Below, piece by piece: positions 10,534 through 19,010 of a DNA stretch of 57,402 bases. Made by a program: the position numbers and the translations under genes. The number at the start of each line of letters is the position of its first letter. Positions within the stretch are counted from its first letter, which is position 1. Below the pieces are notes generated by a model that did no database searches, was not told the origin of the DNA, and was given only the letters and a program-made list of their open reading frames with translations. The DNA is from Cyclobacteriaceae bacterium (GTDB lineage: Bacteria; Bacteroidota; Bacteroidia; Cytophagales; Cyclobacteriaceae). Where the stretch lies: contig JAGQYI010000053.1 in the NCBI GenBank assembly GCA_020436165.1, positions 1 through 57,402 on the forward strand, written 5' to 3'.

Positions 10534-10971
10534 CTAGTTTTCGTGTACGGTTATAGTTTCAATAACATCGCCTTGTTGTATCATATCAATTACCTCAAGG
10601 CCTTCTACCACCTTGCCAAAGCATGTATGGTTTCTGTCAAGATGTGCAGTGTTTTCTCTGCTATGACAAATAAAAAACTGACTACCTCCGGTATTTCTTC
10701 CTGCATGCGCCATAGAAAGAACGCCTCTGTCATGGTATTGATTGTCTCCGTCCAATTCACATTTAATTGTATAGCCTGGTCCGCCAGCCCCGGTACCATC
10801 AGGACAACCTCCCTGAATTACGAAGTTGGGTATAACCCTGTGAAAAGTTAATCCATCATAAAAGCCTTGTTCGGCAAGTTTTGTAAAATTAGCCACTGTA
10901 TTAGGAGCATCTTTTTCATAAAATTCTACTTTCATTGTACCCCTTTGTGTTTTTATTTCAGCTGTTTTCAT
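10534..10971 (-). CDS. Cyclophilin-type peptidyl-prolyl cis-trans isomerase
   Basis: A 145-aa single-domain cyclophilin, cytoplasmic because no signal peptide is present. The catalytic surface is visible: [13 protein letters not shown] carries the key Arg, followed by the loop [10 protein letters not shown], then [17 protein letters not shown] and the [12 protein letters not shown] segment. The length matches the minimal PpiB family. It lies 33 bp upstream of the phosphodiesterase gene on the same strand. Role: proline isomerisation during protein folding. Confidence 0.95.
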   Translation of the reverse strand: MKTAEIKTQRGTMKVEFYEKDAPNTVANFTKLAEQGFYDGLTFHRVIPNFVIQGGCPDGTGAGGPGYTIKCELDGDNQYHDRGVLSMAHAGRNTGGSQFFICHSRENTAHLDRNHTCFGKVVEGLEVIDMIQQGDVIETITVHEN

Positions 10972-11019
10972 TTTAAAAAATTTTCTTCAAAGGTACACTT
11001 TTCACTTGGTTATCGGCTC

Positions 11020-11880
11020 TTAATCAGCCAAACGCTCTTTTAGTTTTTTTATATTTTTTGATTGTGGTTTTGACCACAAAGCCTCTTCCAGAATAATGAG
11101 TGAATCTGTTGATAAAAGACTGACACTATCTGGTTCGAAAGCTATTTTTTCGTCAGGGGCTACATTTGTGTTGTAGAACACGCTTGGAGATATGCCTGTA
11201 AGAAGTTTAAATTCACTCTTTTTCAAATCCTGATTATGCATGACACGAATCAATTCATTTTTAATGGTGTCGCGGGCATTGTCGGGAATGACAAGATAGT
11301 TAAATCTGTGTTGAGCCAATTGTATGATCAGCTTTTCATCCAGGGTAATATCCTTAGTTAGATAAATAGCCCTGAAAGCATTGAATGGTTTGTCTTCGAT
11401 TGAAATCTGAGGAATAAGCCACTGGTTATTTTGCCTGATCAGTAAGCCTGTTAATGTATTAATTCCATACGAAGCACCTCGAATACTGCTATATTCCAAT
11501 TTTATAATTGTGCGGGATACAAGCAAATTATAGGCTTCTTCTCCCAGTTCAGGGTTGTGAATAATCTCTATTCTGTTTTCAATTTTTTTTGTGGTAAACG
11601 CATCAGATATTTTAAGCTTATGGCCTATCTTTTCCTTTATCTGGTCCAAAAGAATATTGGCGATTTCCTTTTCACTATTATCAGAAAGATTGAGTAAAAC
11701 GCGGGTTTCCTTTGTTAATTCAAAAAATCCTCTCTTGTAAAGAATTTTATCAGGTACCGGAACGATTTGAATTTCATTAATGGGTTGCTCTTTCTTAGTA
11801 CTATTTGTTGTACAACCAATTGTGAACAAAAATGCATACAAAAAAAGAAGTGAATTACGTTTTATCGAATAATACGACAT
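11020..11880 (-). CDS. Lipoprotein with a GH20 N-terminal domain but no catalytic barrel
   Basis: I place the start at the ATG at 11880, because it leads into a clean lipoprotein signal ending FLFTIGC; an upstream ATG at 11934 would add 18 residues before it. The mature part (PVPDKILYKRGFFEL ... SIRGASYGINTLTGLL ... ISIEDKPFNAFRAIYL) matches the alpha/beta domain that precedes the TIM barrel in GH20 beta-hexosaminidases. Family members then continue for about 350 residues with a catalytic Asp-Glu pair; here the protein stops about 100 residues later without it. It is therefore probably not an active hexosaminidase and may be a remnant or a binding protein. It stands alone, divergent from the aspartyl protease gene. 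Confidence 0.75.
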   Translation of the reverse strand: MSYYSIKRNSLLFLYAFLFTIGCTTNSTKKEQPINEIQIVPVPDKILYKRGFFELTKETRVLLNLSDNSEKEIANILLDQIKEKIGHKLKISDAFTTKKIENRIEIIHNPELGEEAYNLLVSRTIIKLEYSSIRGASYGINTLTGLLIRQNNQWLIPQISIEDKPFNAFRAIYLTKDITLDEKLIIQLAQHRFNYLVIPDNARDTIKNELIRVMHNQDLKKSEFKLLTGISPSVFYNTNVAPDEKIAFEPDSVSLLSTDSLIILEEALWSKPQSKNIKKLKERLAD

Positions 11881-11979
11881 ATTAACGTTATCTAATTTCA
11901 ATTTTATCAGTGGTAGGTTAGATTTACGTTTCATACATTATACTTGCAAACATCTACATTTGAGCAACGATAGAATACT

Positions 11980-13161
11980 ATGAATCGATTTTTTTACTCT
12001 TTTTTTTTAATTCTTTTATCTTATAATTCTCTGCTGGGTCAAAATCAGGAGGTTGCAAGAATACCCTTTATATTAAATAACGACCATATAATTATTCAAT
12101 TGCGAATAAACGATTCTTCTCCCTTGAACTTTATGTTTGATTCCGGGGCCGGGGGTATCTTAATTAATAAGTTAGTGTCGGATAGTCTTGGTTTGGAGGC
12201 TGCTTCTGAAAGAACCAATACAGGTGCGGTAGGTACCCATACAGTTTCTATTCTTAAAGGAAACACAATTTTTGTTGGAGATGCCCAGATTAACGGGGTC
12301 AACATGATGCGGGATGATAACGAATTTGAGGAACTGGATAGCGGTGAAGAGGTTGCAGGTATTATTGGATTTCATATACTTTCGCGTTTTGTGGTTCGCG
12401 TTGACTACGACACGCACGAACTGGTCCTTTACAACCGATCAAATTATGTGTACAAGGGGGATGGGGTAGTGGTTCCTATTGTTTTAACCTACAACTTGCC
12501 AATTGTGGTTGGTAAAATTAAGATTAGTGAAGATAAGGAAACCGAAGGCTTTTTTCTGGCAGACACAGGAGCAAGGTCCTATTTGCTGGTGAGTTCGCCA
12601 ACTGTGAAAAAGTTTGATATGCTCAACGAAATTGGAGACTATTATACGCTAAAGACAGATGTGGGAAGCTCGGGTAAAAAAGCAAAAATAATTTTCGGGA
12701 AGATAAATGAATTTGATTTCGCTGAACACAAGTTTGAAAATTTACCCGCTGTTCTAAGTCAGGCCCAGGAGGGAGTGCTTTCATTTGATGGCATAAATGG
12801 CATTATTGGTAATAGAATTTTGCAAAAATTCAATGTTACTTTTGACTACCAAAGAAACCTCCTCTATCTTGAACCAAATTCCAATATGGGCAAACCCTAT
12901 AAGACAAATGTGTCCGGGTTTAGTATAGCTTATGAAAATGGAAAGCCATTCATTAAAGACATTGTTGACCACTCGCCTGCAACAAAAGCGGGTTTACGGA
13001 ATGGAGACGAGTTGGTGGCTATTGATGGTAAGATAATTGAAAATATGACACATTCTGAAGTTAGGGCATATTTTCAGGAAGTTGATAGAAAACTTGAGCT
13101 TGTAATTCGGAGAAGTTCTAAATTAAAATATACCGAAATACGTTTGAGAGAATTAATATAA
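11980..13161 (+). CDS. Exported retropepsin-like aspartyl protease with C-terminal PDZ domain
   Basis: A signal peptide (about residues 1-21, ending SLLGQ) precedes two pepsin-like half domains. The first has FDSGAGG with D54, the second LADTGARSY with D195, which are the two catalytic DxG motifs of a clan AA protease. A PDZ domain covers about 310-390 (PATKAGLRNGDELVAIDG). This tandem aspartyl protease plus PDZ architecture recurs in Bacteroidota; natural substrates are unknown and a periplasmic location is expected. The 3' end overlaps the convergent PorP/SprF gene by 9 bp. Confidence 0.9.
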   Translation: MNRFFYSFFLILLSYNSLLGQNQEVARIPFILNNDHIIIQLRINDSSPLNFMFDSGAGGILINKLVSDSLGLEAASERTNTGAVGTHTVSILKGNTIFVGDAQINGVNMMRDDNEFEELDSGEEVAGIIGFHILSRFVVRVDYDTHELVLYNRSNYVYKGDGVVVPIVLTYNLPIVVGKIKISEDKETEGFFLADTGARSYLLVSSPTVKKFDMLNEIGDYYTLKTDVGSSGKKAKIIFGKINEFDFAEHKFENLPAVLSQAQEGVLSFDGINGIIGNRILQKFNVTFDYQRNLLYLEPNSNMGKPYKTNVSGFSIAYENGKPFIKDIVDHSPATKAGLRNGDELVAIDGKIIENMTHSEVRAYFQEVDRKLELVIRRSSKLKYTEIRLRELI

Positions 13162-14211
13162 GTAGGCTCTTGAGTAATTCTTATTGTTTAGTTTAAATCC
13201 GAGAACAACTTCATGGGACCCTGCACTCACCCGATTTATTTTTGACGTAGGGAATTCGTACCCATAATTAAGTGAGACGTTATGTGTTAGATAAAACCCT
13301 GCGGAAAAGCCGACACCTCCAAGTAACGTGTATTGAATACCGCCCCACACTTTATCATGATATCTCACCCGCAACGCACCAATTACCTCGATTGGCTGGT
13401 CGCGTCTCATATTAAATATAAGCAATGGCGATATAAGATAACCGTATCTCCATTTGCGGTAGTGAAACCCAAATTGAATATTATGGGTAAGCGGATTAGC
13501 CAAGTTGTTGAATTCTGTATTTGAACCCTCGAATAAAAGCTTTGCCGAATTTAGAACAGAATAGCCCAGAAAAAATTGCTTGTGATAAATTACTGTTCCA
13601 AGGTTAAAGTCAACACTACTTTTTTGATTATCGCCTTGAAGATAAGCCTGGTAAATAGGATCCGTATCAGGATAAAGCACGGAAACACCCGAAGGATCAA
13701 ATTTGTTGAATTCATAGCCAACGCCTGCTCCTACAGACCAAACAAGTTGGTTTGTTAAATTAATATGATAGGCATAATTGAGGAAAGCACCAGTATTCTG
13801 AAACCCTCCATCACTATTTTGCATTACATAAATTCCGGCTCCATGTCTTTTGGATTTTCTAAACCCAAAACCATCATCGTTTTCTATTGAATTATACGCT
13901 TCGGTTTCAAAAAGGCGTATTCCCTTATGTTTATAATCGTTATTAGGGCTGATTTTAAAGGCCAGGTTAGCTGATCCTATCAGATAGGTCGGGCTATTGT
14001 CGAAGCCTGCCCACTGCATTTTATAGCCAACTTTTACATCCACAAAATCCTCAATTCCCGAAAAGGCCGGATTGACCGGTAACGGGTTTTGGTAAAACTG
14101 CGTCATTCTATAATCCAGTTGAGCAAATATGGGTCGCGCATTGATGACCAGTAATGAGATTACTAAACCAGCATACGAAATATATTTTTTTGAAAGCAAT
14201 GTCAGGCTCAT
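13153..14211 (-). CDS. Type IX secretion-associated PorP/SprF-family outer membrane protein
   Basis: A signal peptide (about 1-30, ending IFAQ) leads to the family hallmark QLDYRMTQFYQNPLPVNPAFSG, followed by an amphipathic beta-strand-rich chain of about 320 residues, typical of a 14-strand outer membrane barrel. PorP/SprF proteins support surface display of type B T9SS cargo such as SprB. Its start overlaps the stop of the preceding gene by 4 nt (ATGA), and that gene encodes such a cargo protein, so the pair is translationally coupled and presumably dedicated. Confidence 0.92.
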   Translation of the reverse strand: MSLTLLSKKYISYAGLVISLLVINARPIFAQLDYRMTQFYQNPLPVNPAFSGIEDFVDVKVGYKMQWAGFDNSPTYLIGSANLAFKISPNNDYKHKGIRLFETEAYNSIENDDGFGFRKSKRHGAGIYVMQNSDGGFQNTGAFLNYAYHINLTNQLVWSVGAGVGYEFNKFDPSGVSVLYPDTDPIYQAYLQGDNQKSSVDFNLGTVIYHKQFFLGYSVLNSAKLLFEGSNTEFNNLANPLTHNIQFGFHYRKWRYGYLISPLLIFNMRRDQPIEVIGALRVRYHDKVWGGIQYTLLGGVGFSAGFYLTHNVSLNYGYEFPTSKINRVSAGSHEVVLGFKLNNKNYSRAYLY

Positions 14212-16184
14212 AGAATTATGGTTAGGGTTCCTTCGTAAACAGGTGAGCCGTCACGCAGATCGATTACATAATAATAGGTTCCCATTGGCAAAGATTTACC
14301 GTTATAGGTACCGTCCCAGGGGGTATATCCTCCACTTGATTTAAATACGACCAGCCCAGCCTTGTTATATACATAAACCAAGGCATCTGGGAATGCATCT
14401 ATATCTTCAATTTCCCAGGAATCGTTTTGTCCGTCTCCATTGGGCGTTATGGCATTGGCGAATTTTACACCCTCTATCAATTTTAGAATACTGATGCTAA
14501 ACTTTTTCTCAATAGAGAATTCTCCATCTGATGACTTAATTCGAACGGAATAAGTGTCCCCTTCATCCCAGTTAAAAGATGTATTGGTAACCAATTGATC
14601 TCCGTCAATGCTAAAGAACTCGTTGCCTTCGCTACCATCTCCTGCAACCAAAGCATAATTATGTGTATCCTCGGGATCAAGATCAGAGGTTGTTAAACTG
14701 CCTACCCTGGTGCCAACAGGTTGTTGCTCCAAAACTGTTTGATTGCTTAATCTGATGTCGTTTGGAGGGTAGTTTACAGGAGTAACTGTTATTGTCAGGG
14801 TTTTAACTTCACTTGTATTTTCATTTGGTGCTCCAAAAGGCCCGTCATCCGTTAAATAAACATCAAAAACAGCCTCTCCATGGGTGTGTTCAGTGGGTCG
14901 AAAGCTTAAGGTTCCGTTTACATCTATCTGAGGTGCCAGTAAGAAAGCCAGTGTTCCTGTAACCTGGTTAAAGTTTACTGTAAAATGAAGCTGCTGGTCT
15001 TGTTCGTCAGGTGATGGGCCCGGAGAAATATTTGTTGCCCAATTTTCATAGGTATGAACAATATCTCCTTCCTCAACAGTAATATCAGCACCCTCATCGA
15101 AAGTTGGGGGATCGTTAATGGAATTGACGGTGATTGTAAATGCCTGAATACTACTGGTATTCATATTGGGTGCATTCGAAGGACCGTCATCTTGAAGGAT
15201 TACTTCATAGATGGCAAATCCGGTATAATAGGGTGTTGCTTCAAAAGTTATTGTGCCGGTAATAGGGTCTATTGACGGAGGCGTATCAAACTGCAACCCT
15301 CCGCTGACCTCTTTTTCTGTAAGCACAAAGGTTAGGGATTGGGATACATTTTCATCAGGTGCACCGGCATCAATTTGTGTTGCCCATTCCATAGAAACTG
15401 GTCCGGTATGCTCGTCAATTATTATATTTTGGCCCTTTACAAAAGTAGGGGCATCATTTATCGGGTTGATAGTAAGTGTTATGGTTTCTACCGCACTAGT
15501 ATTTTCATTATCGCCATCACTGGGGCCATCGTCTTGAAGATATACATTTATTGTGGCTGTTCCGTTGGCCTTATTTTTGGCTTCAAAACTAAACGTACCA
15601 AACTCATTTACTTTAGGCAGTACATTAAAACTCATGAACGCAGATTGGCTCACTATTTCCGTTACAAAATGGATATCCTGGTTGTTTTCTTCTGGATTTG
15701 GCCCGGCTGAAATATTGGTAGCCCAGCCTGTAATTGTTACCGCACCTGCTTTTTCATCAACTGTAATATCTGGGTTATCCAAGTCAAAAGTTGGAGCAGT
15801 GTTCACAAATGTAACATTGATTTGAATTGTAGATGGGCCAGAAATATCCCCTGAACTTAAATCTTTTAATTGAATATTAAACGTTGCGGAACCGCTCGTG
15901 TTATCGGTAGGTGTAAATGTTAATGTTCCATCTTGTGAAACTGCTGGATCTGCAACAAATGTAAGTGAGCCACTTAGGTTCAGAGAAGTAATAATAAATA
16001 AACGGTCGGCCTCAGGTATCGAAAAATTAGATGCCCAGCCTGCAAAAGAATTTGCTCCTGAATTTTGGTTGACAGTTACATTACCACTATGCGTATAGGT
16101 AGGAATAGTAAACGATGAGGCGCTTGCATACACAAAAAACAAACCAGCAAATAGCCCTAACTTTATTCTTTTGAGTCTGTTCAT
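14208..16184 (-). CDS. Cadherin-like repeat surface protein with T9SS type B (gliding-motility C-terminal) domain
   Basis: A signal peptide (about 1-25) is followed by four similar repeats of about 110 residues, each with a core like TFDLDNPDITVDEKAGAVTI and QDDGPSDG. A cadherin-like module follows at about 475-560 (LSNQTVLEQQPVGTRVG). The last 85 residues start ITPNGDGQNDSWEI and include YNKAGLVVF and PMGTYYYVIDL, the gliding-motility-associated C-terminal (type B) sorting signal. This is a predicted extracellular, probably calcium-binding, cell-surface filament or adhesin. It is co-transcribed with and overlaps the PorP/SprF gene, the usual arrangement for SprB-like cargo. Confidence 0.9.
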   Translation of the reverse strand: MNRLKRIKLGLFAGLFFVYASASSFTIPTYTHSGNVTVNQNSGANSFAGWASNFSIPEADRLFIITSLNLSGSLTFVADPAVSQDGTLTFTPTDNTSGSATFNIQLKDLSSGDISGPSTIQINVTFVNTAPTFDLDNPDITVDEKAGAVTITGWATNISAGPNPEENNQDIHFVTEIVSQSAFMSFNVLPKVNEFGTFSFEAKNKANGTATINVYLQDDGPSDGDNENTSAVETITLTINPINDAPTFVKGQNIIIDEHTGPVSMEWATQIDAGAPDENVSQSLTFVLTEKEVSGGLQFDTPPSIDPITGTITFEATPYYTGFAIYEVILQDDGPSNAPNMNTSSIQAFTITVNSINDPPTFDEGADITVEEGDIVHTYENWATNISPGPSPDEQDQQLHFTVNFNQVTGTLAFLLAPQIDVNGTLSFRPTEHTHGEAVFDVYLTDDGPFGAPNENTSEVKTLTITVTPVNYPPNDIRLSNQTVLEQQPVGTRVGSLTTSDLDPEDTHNYALVAGDGSEGNEFFSIDGDQLVTNTSFNWDEGDTYSVRIKSSDGEFSIEKKFSISILKLIEGVKFANAITPNGDGQNDSWEIEDIDAFPDALVYVYNKAGLVVFKSSGGYTPWDGTYNGKSLPMGTYYYVIDLRDGSPVYEGTLTIIL

Positions 16185-16231
16185 AAACCCCTAAAATACC
16201 TTTAAAAAACTATTAAAACCAACTTTTGAGA

Positions 16232-16840
16232 TCAATCTCTATTACCTAATTGCGGATAGGAGAGTTTGAGCTTAATGGACACCACCCTCAGACCTATTAC
16301 CACAATAATGGTTGACAGTGATGTAAACCAGAAAGGTGCAGTAAGGTAACCAAGCAACAAGTAAAGAATACCTCCAATAATGCACGTAGTTGCGTACATC
16401 TCTTTTCTAAAAATAAGAGGTATTTCATTGCTGAGCGTATCTCTTACAACCCCACCAAAAACTGCAGTCATTGTTCCAATAATGATAGATTGAATGGGAC
16501 CAAGATTAGCCTCAAGGGCTTTGCTCATTCCAATTACAAGAAACACGCCTAAACCAATGGTGTCGAACAAGAATAATGTCCGATTAATAGTAACTATTCT
16601 TTTTCTGAAAACAAGAGTAATAACGAAGCCCGCAATAATTGTAAACAGGGAGATTGATTCCTCTAACCAGAAAACAGGTTTATTAAGTAATACATCTCTA
16701 AGTGTTCCTCCTCCAATTGCAGTTACACCTCCAAGTACCAGGGCACCAAATGGGTCCATTTTTTTTGCTATAGCAAGCCGTGTTCCGGAAATGGTAAATG
16801 TAAAAATGCCAATTTGATCAAGAATTTCAAAAAGGCTCAT
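16232..16840 (-). CDS. TRIC-family (formerly UPF0126) cation channel membrane protein
   Basis: A 202-aa inner membrane protein with about seven hydrophobic segments. It contains the internal duplication typical of prokaryotic TRIC channels: GALVLGGVTAIGGGTLRDVL near residues 32-51 and a second copy, GTMTAVFGGVVRDTLSNEIP, near 117-136. Each copy has the conserved Gly-Gly and Arg-Asp kink motifs. Structures of bacterial TRIC proteins show trimeric K+/Na+-permeable channels; physiological role in bacteria is unsettled. Single gene, 47 bp after the type B cargo gene start. Confidence 0.9.
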   Translation of the reverse strand: MSLFEILDQIGIFTFTISGTRLAIAKKMDPFGALVLGGVTAIGGGTLRDVLLNKPVFWLEESISLFTIIAGFVITLVFRKRIVTINRTLFLFDTIGLGVFLVIGMSKALEANLGPIQSIIIGTMTAVFGGVVRDTLSNEIPLIFRKEMYATTCIIGGILYLLLGYLTAPFWFTSLSTIIVVIGLRVVSIKLKLSYPQLGNRD

Positions 16841-16870
16841 TGATACAGGAATTTTGTAAGGTAGAGGTAT

Positions 16871-16999
16871 TTACTCCTTAGGTTTTTTTTCTTCGGTTTT
16901 AAGAACATCGGTTACGGAAATGCCTGTGATTACGCCAATTAAAATAGCTACTATTAAAATAAAAGCATTTGCACCTGATCCAATTACAATACCTAGCAT
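16871..16999 (-). CDS. Small single-pass membrane protein, 42 aa
   Basis: A short reading frame sits in the 354-bp gap between the TRIC gene and the 81-aa gene. It encodes MLGIVIGSGANAF followed by a strongly hydrophobic stretch and a charged tail (LKTEEKKPKE), i.e. one membrane helix with a basic/acidic cytoplasmic end. It is on the same strand as the TRIC gene and ends 30 bp before that start, so it may lead the same transcript. No family recognised. The rest of the gap (17000-17194) is AT-rich and I see nothing else defined in it. Confidence 0.45.
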   Translation of the reverse strand: MLGIVIGSGANAFILIVAILIGVITGISVTDVLKTEEKKPKE

Positions 17000-17194
17000 A
17001 ACAGTTTCTTTTGATTAAGGTATTCAAAAGTAAAATTTTGTTACCATTTTCAAAACAGGTTGGCAACATTATGTCTGTATCAGAGGTTGCGTTAGTGAAA
17101 TAAAAAAAATAGTAGAATAATTTTTTCTTAGAATTTGTTCTAAAACATCTTAAATTTTATCTTGCACAAAAATCATCTTACCTCTTAATAAATA

Positions 17195-17440
17195 ATGTCA
17201 GAAATAGCGAAAGAATTACTACTTGGGAGAATCCAGTATCTTGAGGAAATGTATCTTAGACCCGGTAGTAAAGAGCTTGACGAACGTATTGTTGCCAAAG
17301 TAAAAAAGCTGGTTTTGGATGGAGAACTTACCAGTATAATGCAGGTGGAGTCAGTCTTCAATTTTTTGGTTGAGAAGCAGGCAGAAAGTGATGCCGAAAT
17401 CGATATCTACGCAAACGAAATAATCGATTTCATTAACTAA
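17195..17440 (+). CDS. Small helical protein of unknown function, 81 aa
   Basis: Predicted cytoplasmic and almost entirely helical, rich in Glu and Lys, with no cysteines, signal or membrane segment. Residues 1-45 (MSEIAKELLLGRIQYLEEMY onward) look like two amphipathic helices that could pair. No family recognised. The ATG is preceded by an AT-rich leader without an SD sequence, as is usual here. Its stop overlaps the convergent small membrane gene by 8 bp. Confidence 0.6.
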   Translation: MSEIAKELLLGRIQYLEEMYLRPGSKELDERIVAKVKKLVLDGELTSIMQVESVFNFLVEKQAESDAEIDIYANEIIDFIN

Positions 17441-17564
17441 TCATTAGTATAATCAGAAAGGAAATAGCTATTAGCAGGTAAAAAGAAATTGCCTGAAACA
17501 AGCTAAACTTTCGTTTTACACCAAGCATATCACTCATTGACTTTGTTAATATTTTCTTTAACAT
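17433..17564 (-). CDS. Small membrane protein, 43 aa
   Basis: I use the ATG at 17564, which gives MLKKILTKSMSDMLGVKRKF followed by a C-terminal hydrophobic helix ending at the stop. An upstream in-frame ATG at 17651 would add 29 residues and overlap pepE, so it is less likely. The basic N-terminus plus a single C-terminal helix resembles tail-anchored or small regulatory membrane peptides. No family recognised. It is divergent from pepE with about 80 bp between them. Confidence 0.45.
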   Translation of the reverse strand: MLKKILTKSMSDMLGVKRKFSLFQAISFYLLIAISFLIILMIS

Positions 17565-17645
17565 AGGTATAGTATCTTTACTACTTATAACTCCATTTTT
17601 ATATCGTGGGTTATAACTATTTTGTCGTGATTTTAATACTAAGCA

Positions 17646-18341
17646 ATGCATTTACTTCTATTAAGCAACTCAACTATGAAAGGCCATCCTTACCTTGAAT
17701 GGCCTCAGGAATACTTAAAAGCCTTTCTTAAGGGAATTAAAAAGGTGGCTTTTGTACCCTATGCTGGTGTAACTATGAGTTATAATGAATATACCGATTC
17801 TGTAAAAAAAGCTTTTGAAGAATATGAGATAGCAATAACAGGAATACATGTGGTAGAGGATAAAGTAGAATTGATTAAGCGCTCAGACTGTGTTATGGTT
17901 GGCGGTGGAAACTCTTTTAGTCTGTTGAATCAACTTCAAAAGGAAAATTTAATTGAACCTATTCGGAAAGCTGTAAAAAGTGGAATCAGGTATGTTGGCT
18001 GGAGTGCGGGTTCCAACATGGCTTGCTCAACCTTAAAAACCACCAATGATATGCCTATAGAGCAACCTGCTTCATTTGAGGCCATAGGACTTATTGATTA
18101 TCAAATCAATCCTCATTTCACCAATGAAACTATTCCAAACCATGGGGGGGAATCGCGTGAACTTAGAATAAAAGAATACCTGGTTAAAAATGTTGAATCT
18201 ACTGTGGTGGGATTACCCGAAGGTATGTTAATTGAAGTTCATGGCAACGAAACAGAGCTCAAGGGTTCAGGCGAAGCAATATTGTTTAAGGCGGGCCAGC
18301 AGCCGCTAAAAGTAAAACCAGGAAAGGTAAAGTTCGACTAA
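17646..18341 (+). CDS. pepE: Alpha-aspartyl dipeptidase (peptidase E, family S51)
   Basis: A cytoplasmic serine peptidase of the class I glutamine-amidotransferase fold that cleaves Asp-Xaa dipeptides. The nucleophile elbow GWSAGSN holds S120, and VMVGGGNSF (84-92) and NPHF (near 155-158) are the other conserved blocks. The 231-aa length equals the family norm. Single gene; the next gene is convergent and ends 4 bp away. Confidence 0.95.
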   Translation: MHLLLLSNSTMKGHPYLEWPQEYLKAFLKGIKKVAFVPYAGVTMSYNEYTDSVKKAFEEYEIAITGIHVVEDKVELIKRSDCVMVGGGNSFSLLNQLQKENLIEPIRKAVKSGIRYVGWSAGSNMACSTLKTTNDMPIEQPASFEAIGLIDYQINPHFTNETIPNHGGESRELRIKEYLVKNVESTVVGLPEGMLIEVHGNETELKGSGEAILFKAGQQPLKVKPGKVKFD

Positions 18342-18345
18342 TTGA

Positions 18346-18933
18346 TTAGTCAGTTTCAAGCCACTCCAGCACATCGGCAATTCCATCGTAATCTTTAAAC
18401 CCGGGCTGTTCTTCAAGACCTCCTTTGATCTCAATTCCAGTAGGTTTTACGTGGTTTACTACAATGTCAAGTAGTTCCTCATTGAAATCCGTTGAAAGAT
18501 AAATTGGGTATTTGTCACAAATATTTTTAAGCTCTTCAGGGTTGTTAATAATTGCGTGAGGTGTAACTTCGATTACGTAAAATCTAGCAGAAGGAAATTG
18601 AGCTAACTTTTCGCTTATTTCAGTTAGTTGAAATTGTTCTTTCGTAATTCTAAGCACATATTCTTTCCACTCTTCGGAAAATTCGGGATTTGAAGTTTCT
18701 ATTAAAACGGCTCCAAAATCATTTATGTTCTCCGGTAAATTGTTTCCGATTTCACCTATTATACCTACTCCGCTTACCCAATTTACGATCTCATTAAAAA
18801 CTTCAGGAGTAACAAAATGCGTTGATTCAGGGTCAATATTGAACCCAATAAAATCCACACCCATTCCGGCCGCATAGCGTGCATCACTCAGGTTTGTTAC
18901 ATCTCCAATTTTAACGCTTAATTTAAGTGCCAT
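18346..18933 (-). CDS. TrpF-like (phosphoribosylanthranilate isomerase fold) protein lacking the catalytic Cys
   Basis: The N-terminus LSVKIGDVTNLSDARYAAGMGVDFIGF aligns block for block with TrpF, where the consensus is KICGITNxEDA. Here the catalytic Cys position reads Gly and the following Gly reads Asp (KIGDVT), so the general base of the Amadori rearrangement is missing. The C-terminal phosphate-binding region still reads GIEIKGGLEEQPG, so a sugar-phosphate-like ligand may still bind. The length (195 aa) is only slightly short of TrpF. No other tryptophan genes are nearby. Most likely a non-catalytic or repurposed barrel; I cannot name its function. Confidence 0.75.
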   Translation of the reverse strand: MALKLSVKIGDVTNLSDARYAAGMGVDFIGFNIDPESTHFVTPEVFNEIVNWVSGVGIIGEIGNNLPENINDFGAVLIETSNPEFSEEWKEYVLRITKEQFQLTEISEKLAQFPSARFYVIEVTPHAIINNPEELKNICDKYPIYLSTDFNEELLDIVVNHVKPTGIEIKGGLEEQPGFKDYDGIADVLEWLETD

Positions 18934-19010
18934 TCGTTAGCTTTTGTATTGGTTGCAAAGTAAGCCAATATGATGCTTGTTATAAAGCGCTCACCTATAT
19001 TTGACTGCAA

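Noticed and set aside
10543-10851. 102-aa frame antisense to the cyclophilin
   Set aside because: The opposite strand encodes an unmistakable cyclophilin with all catalytic motifs.
11955-11962. TACATTTG as a -7 box before the aspartyl protease gene
   Set aside because: No -33 TTTG at proper distance; the same holds for TATATTTG at 18996 and TAAATTTG at 49713. A few such matches are expected by chance in intergenic AT-rich DNA.
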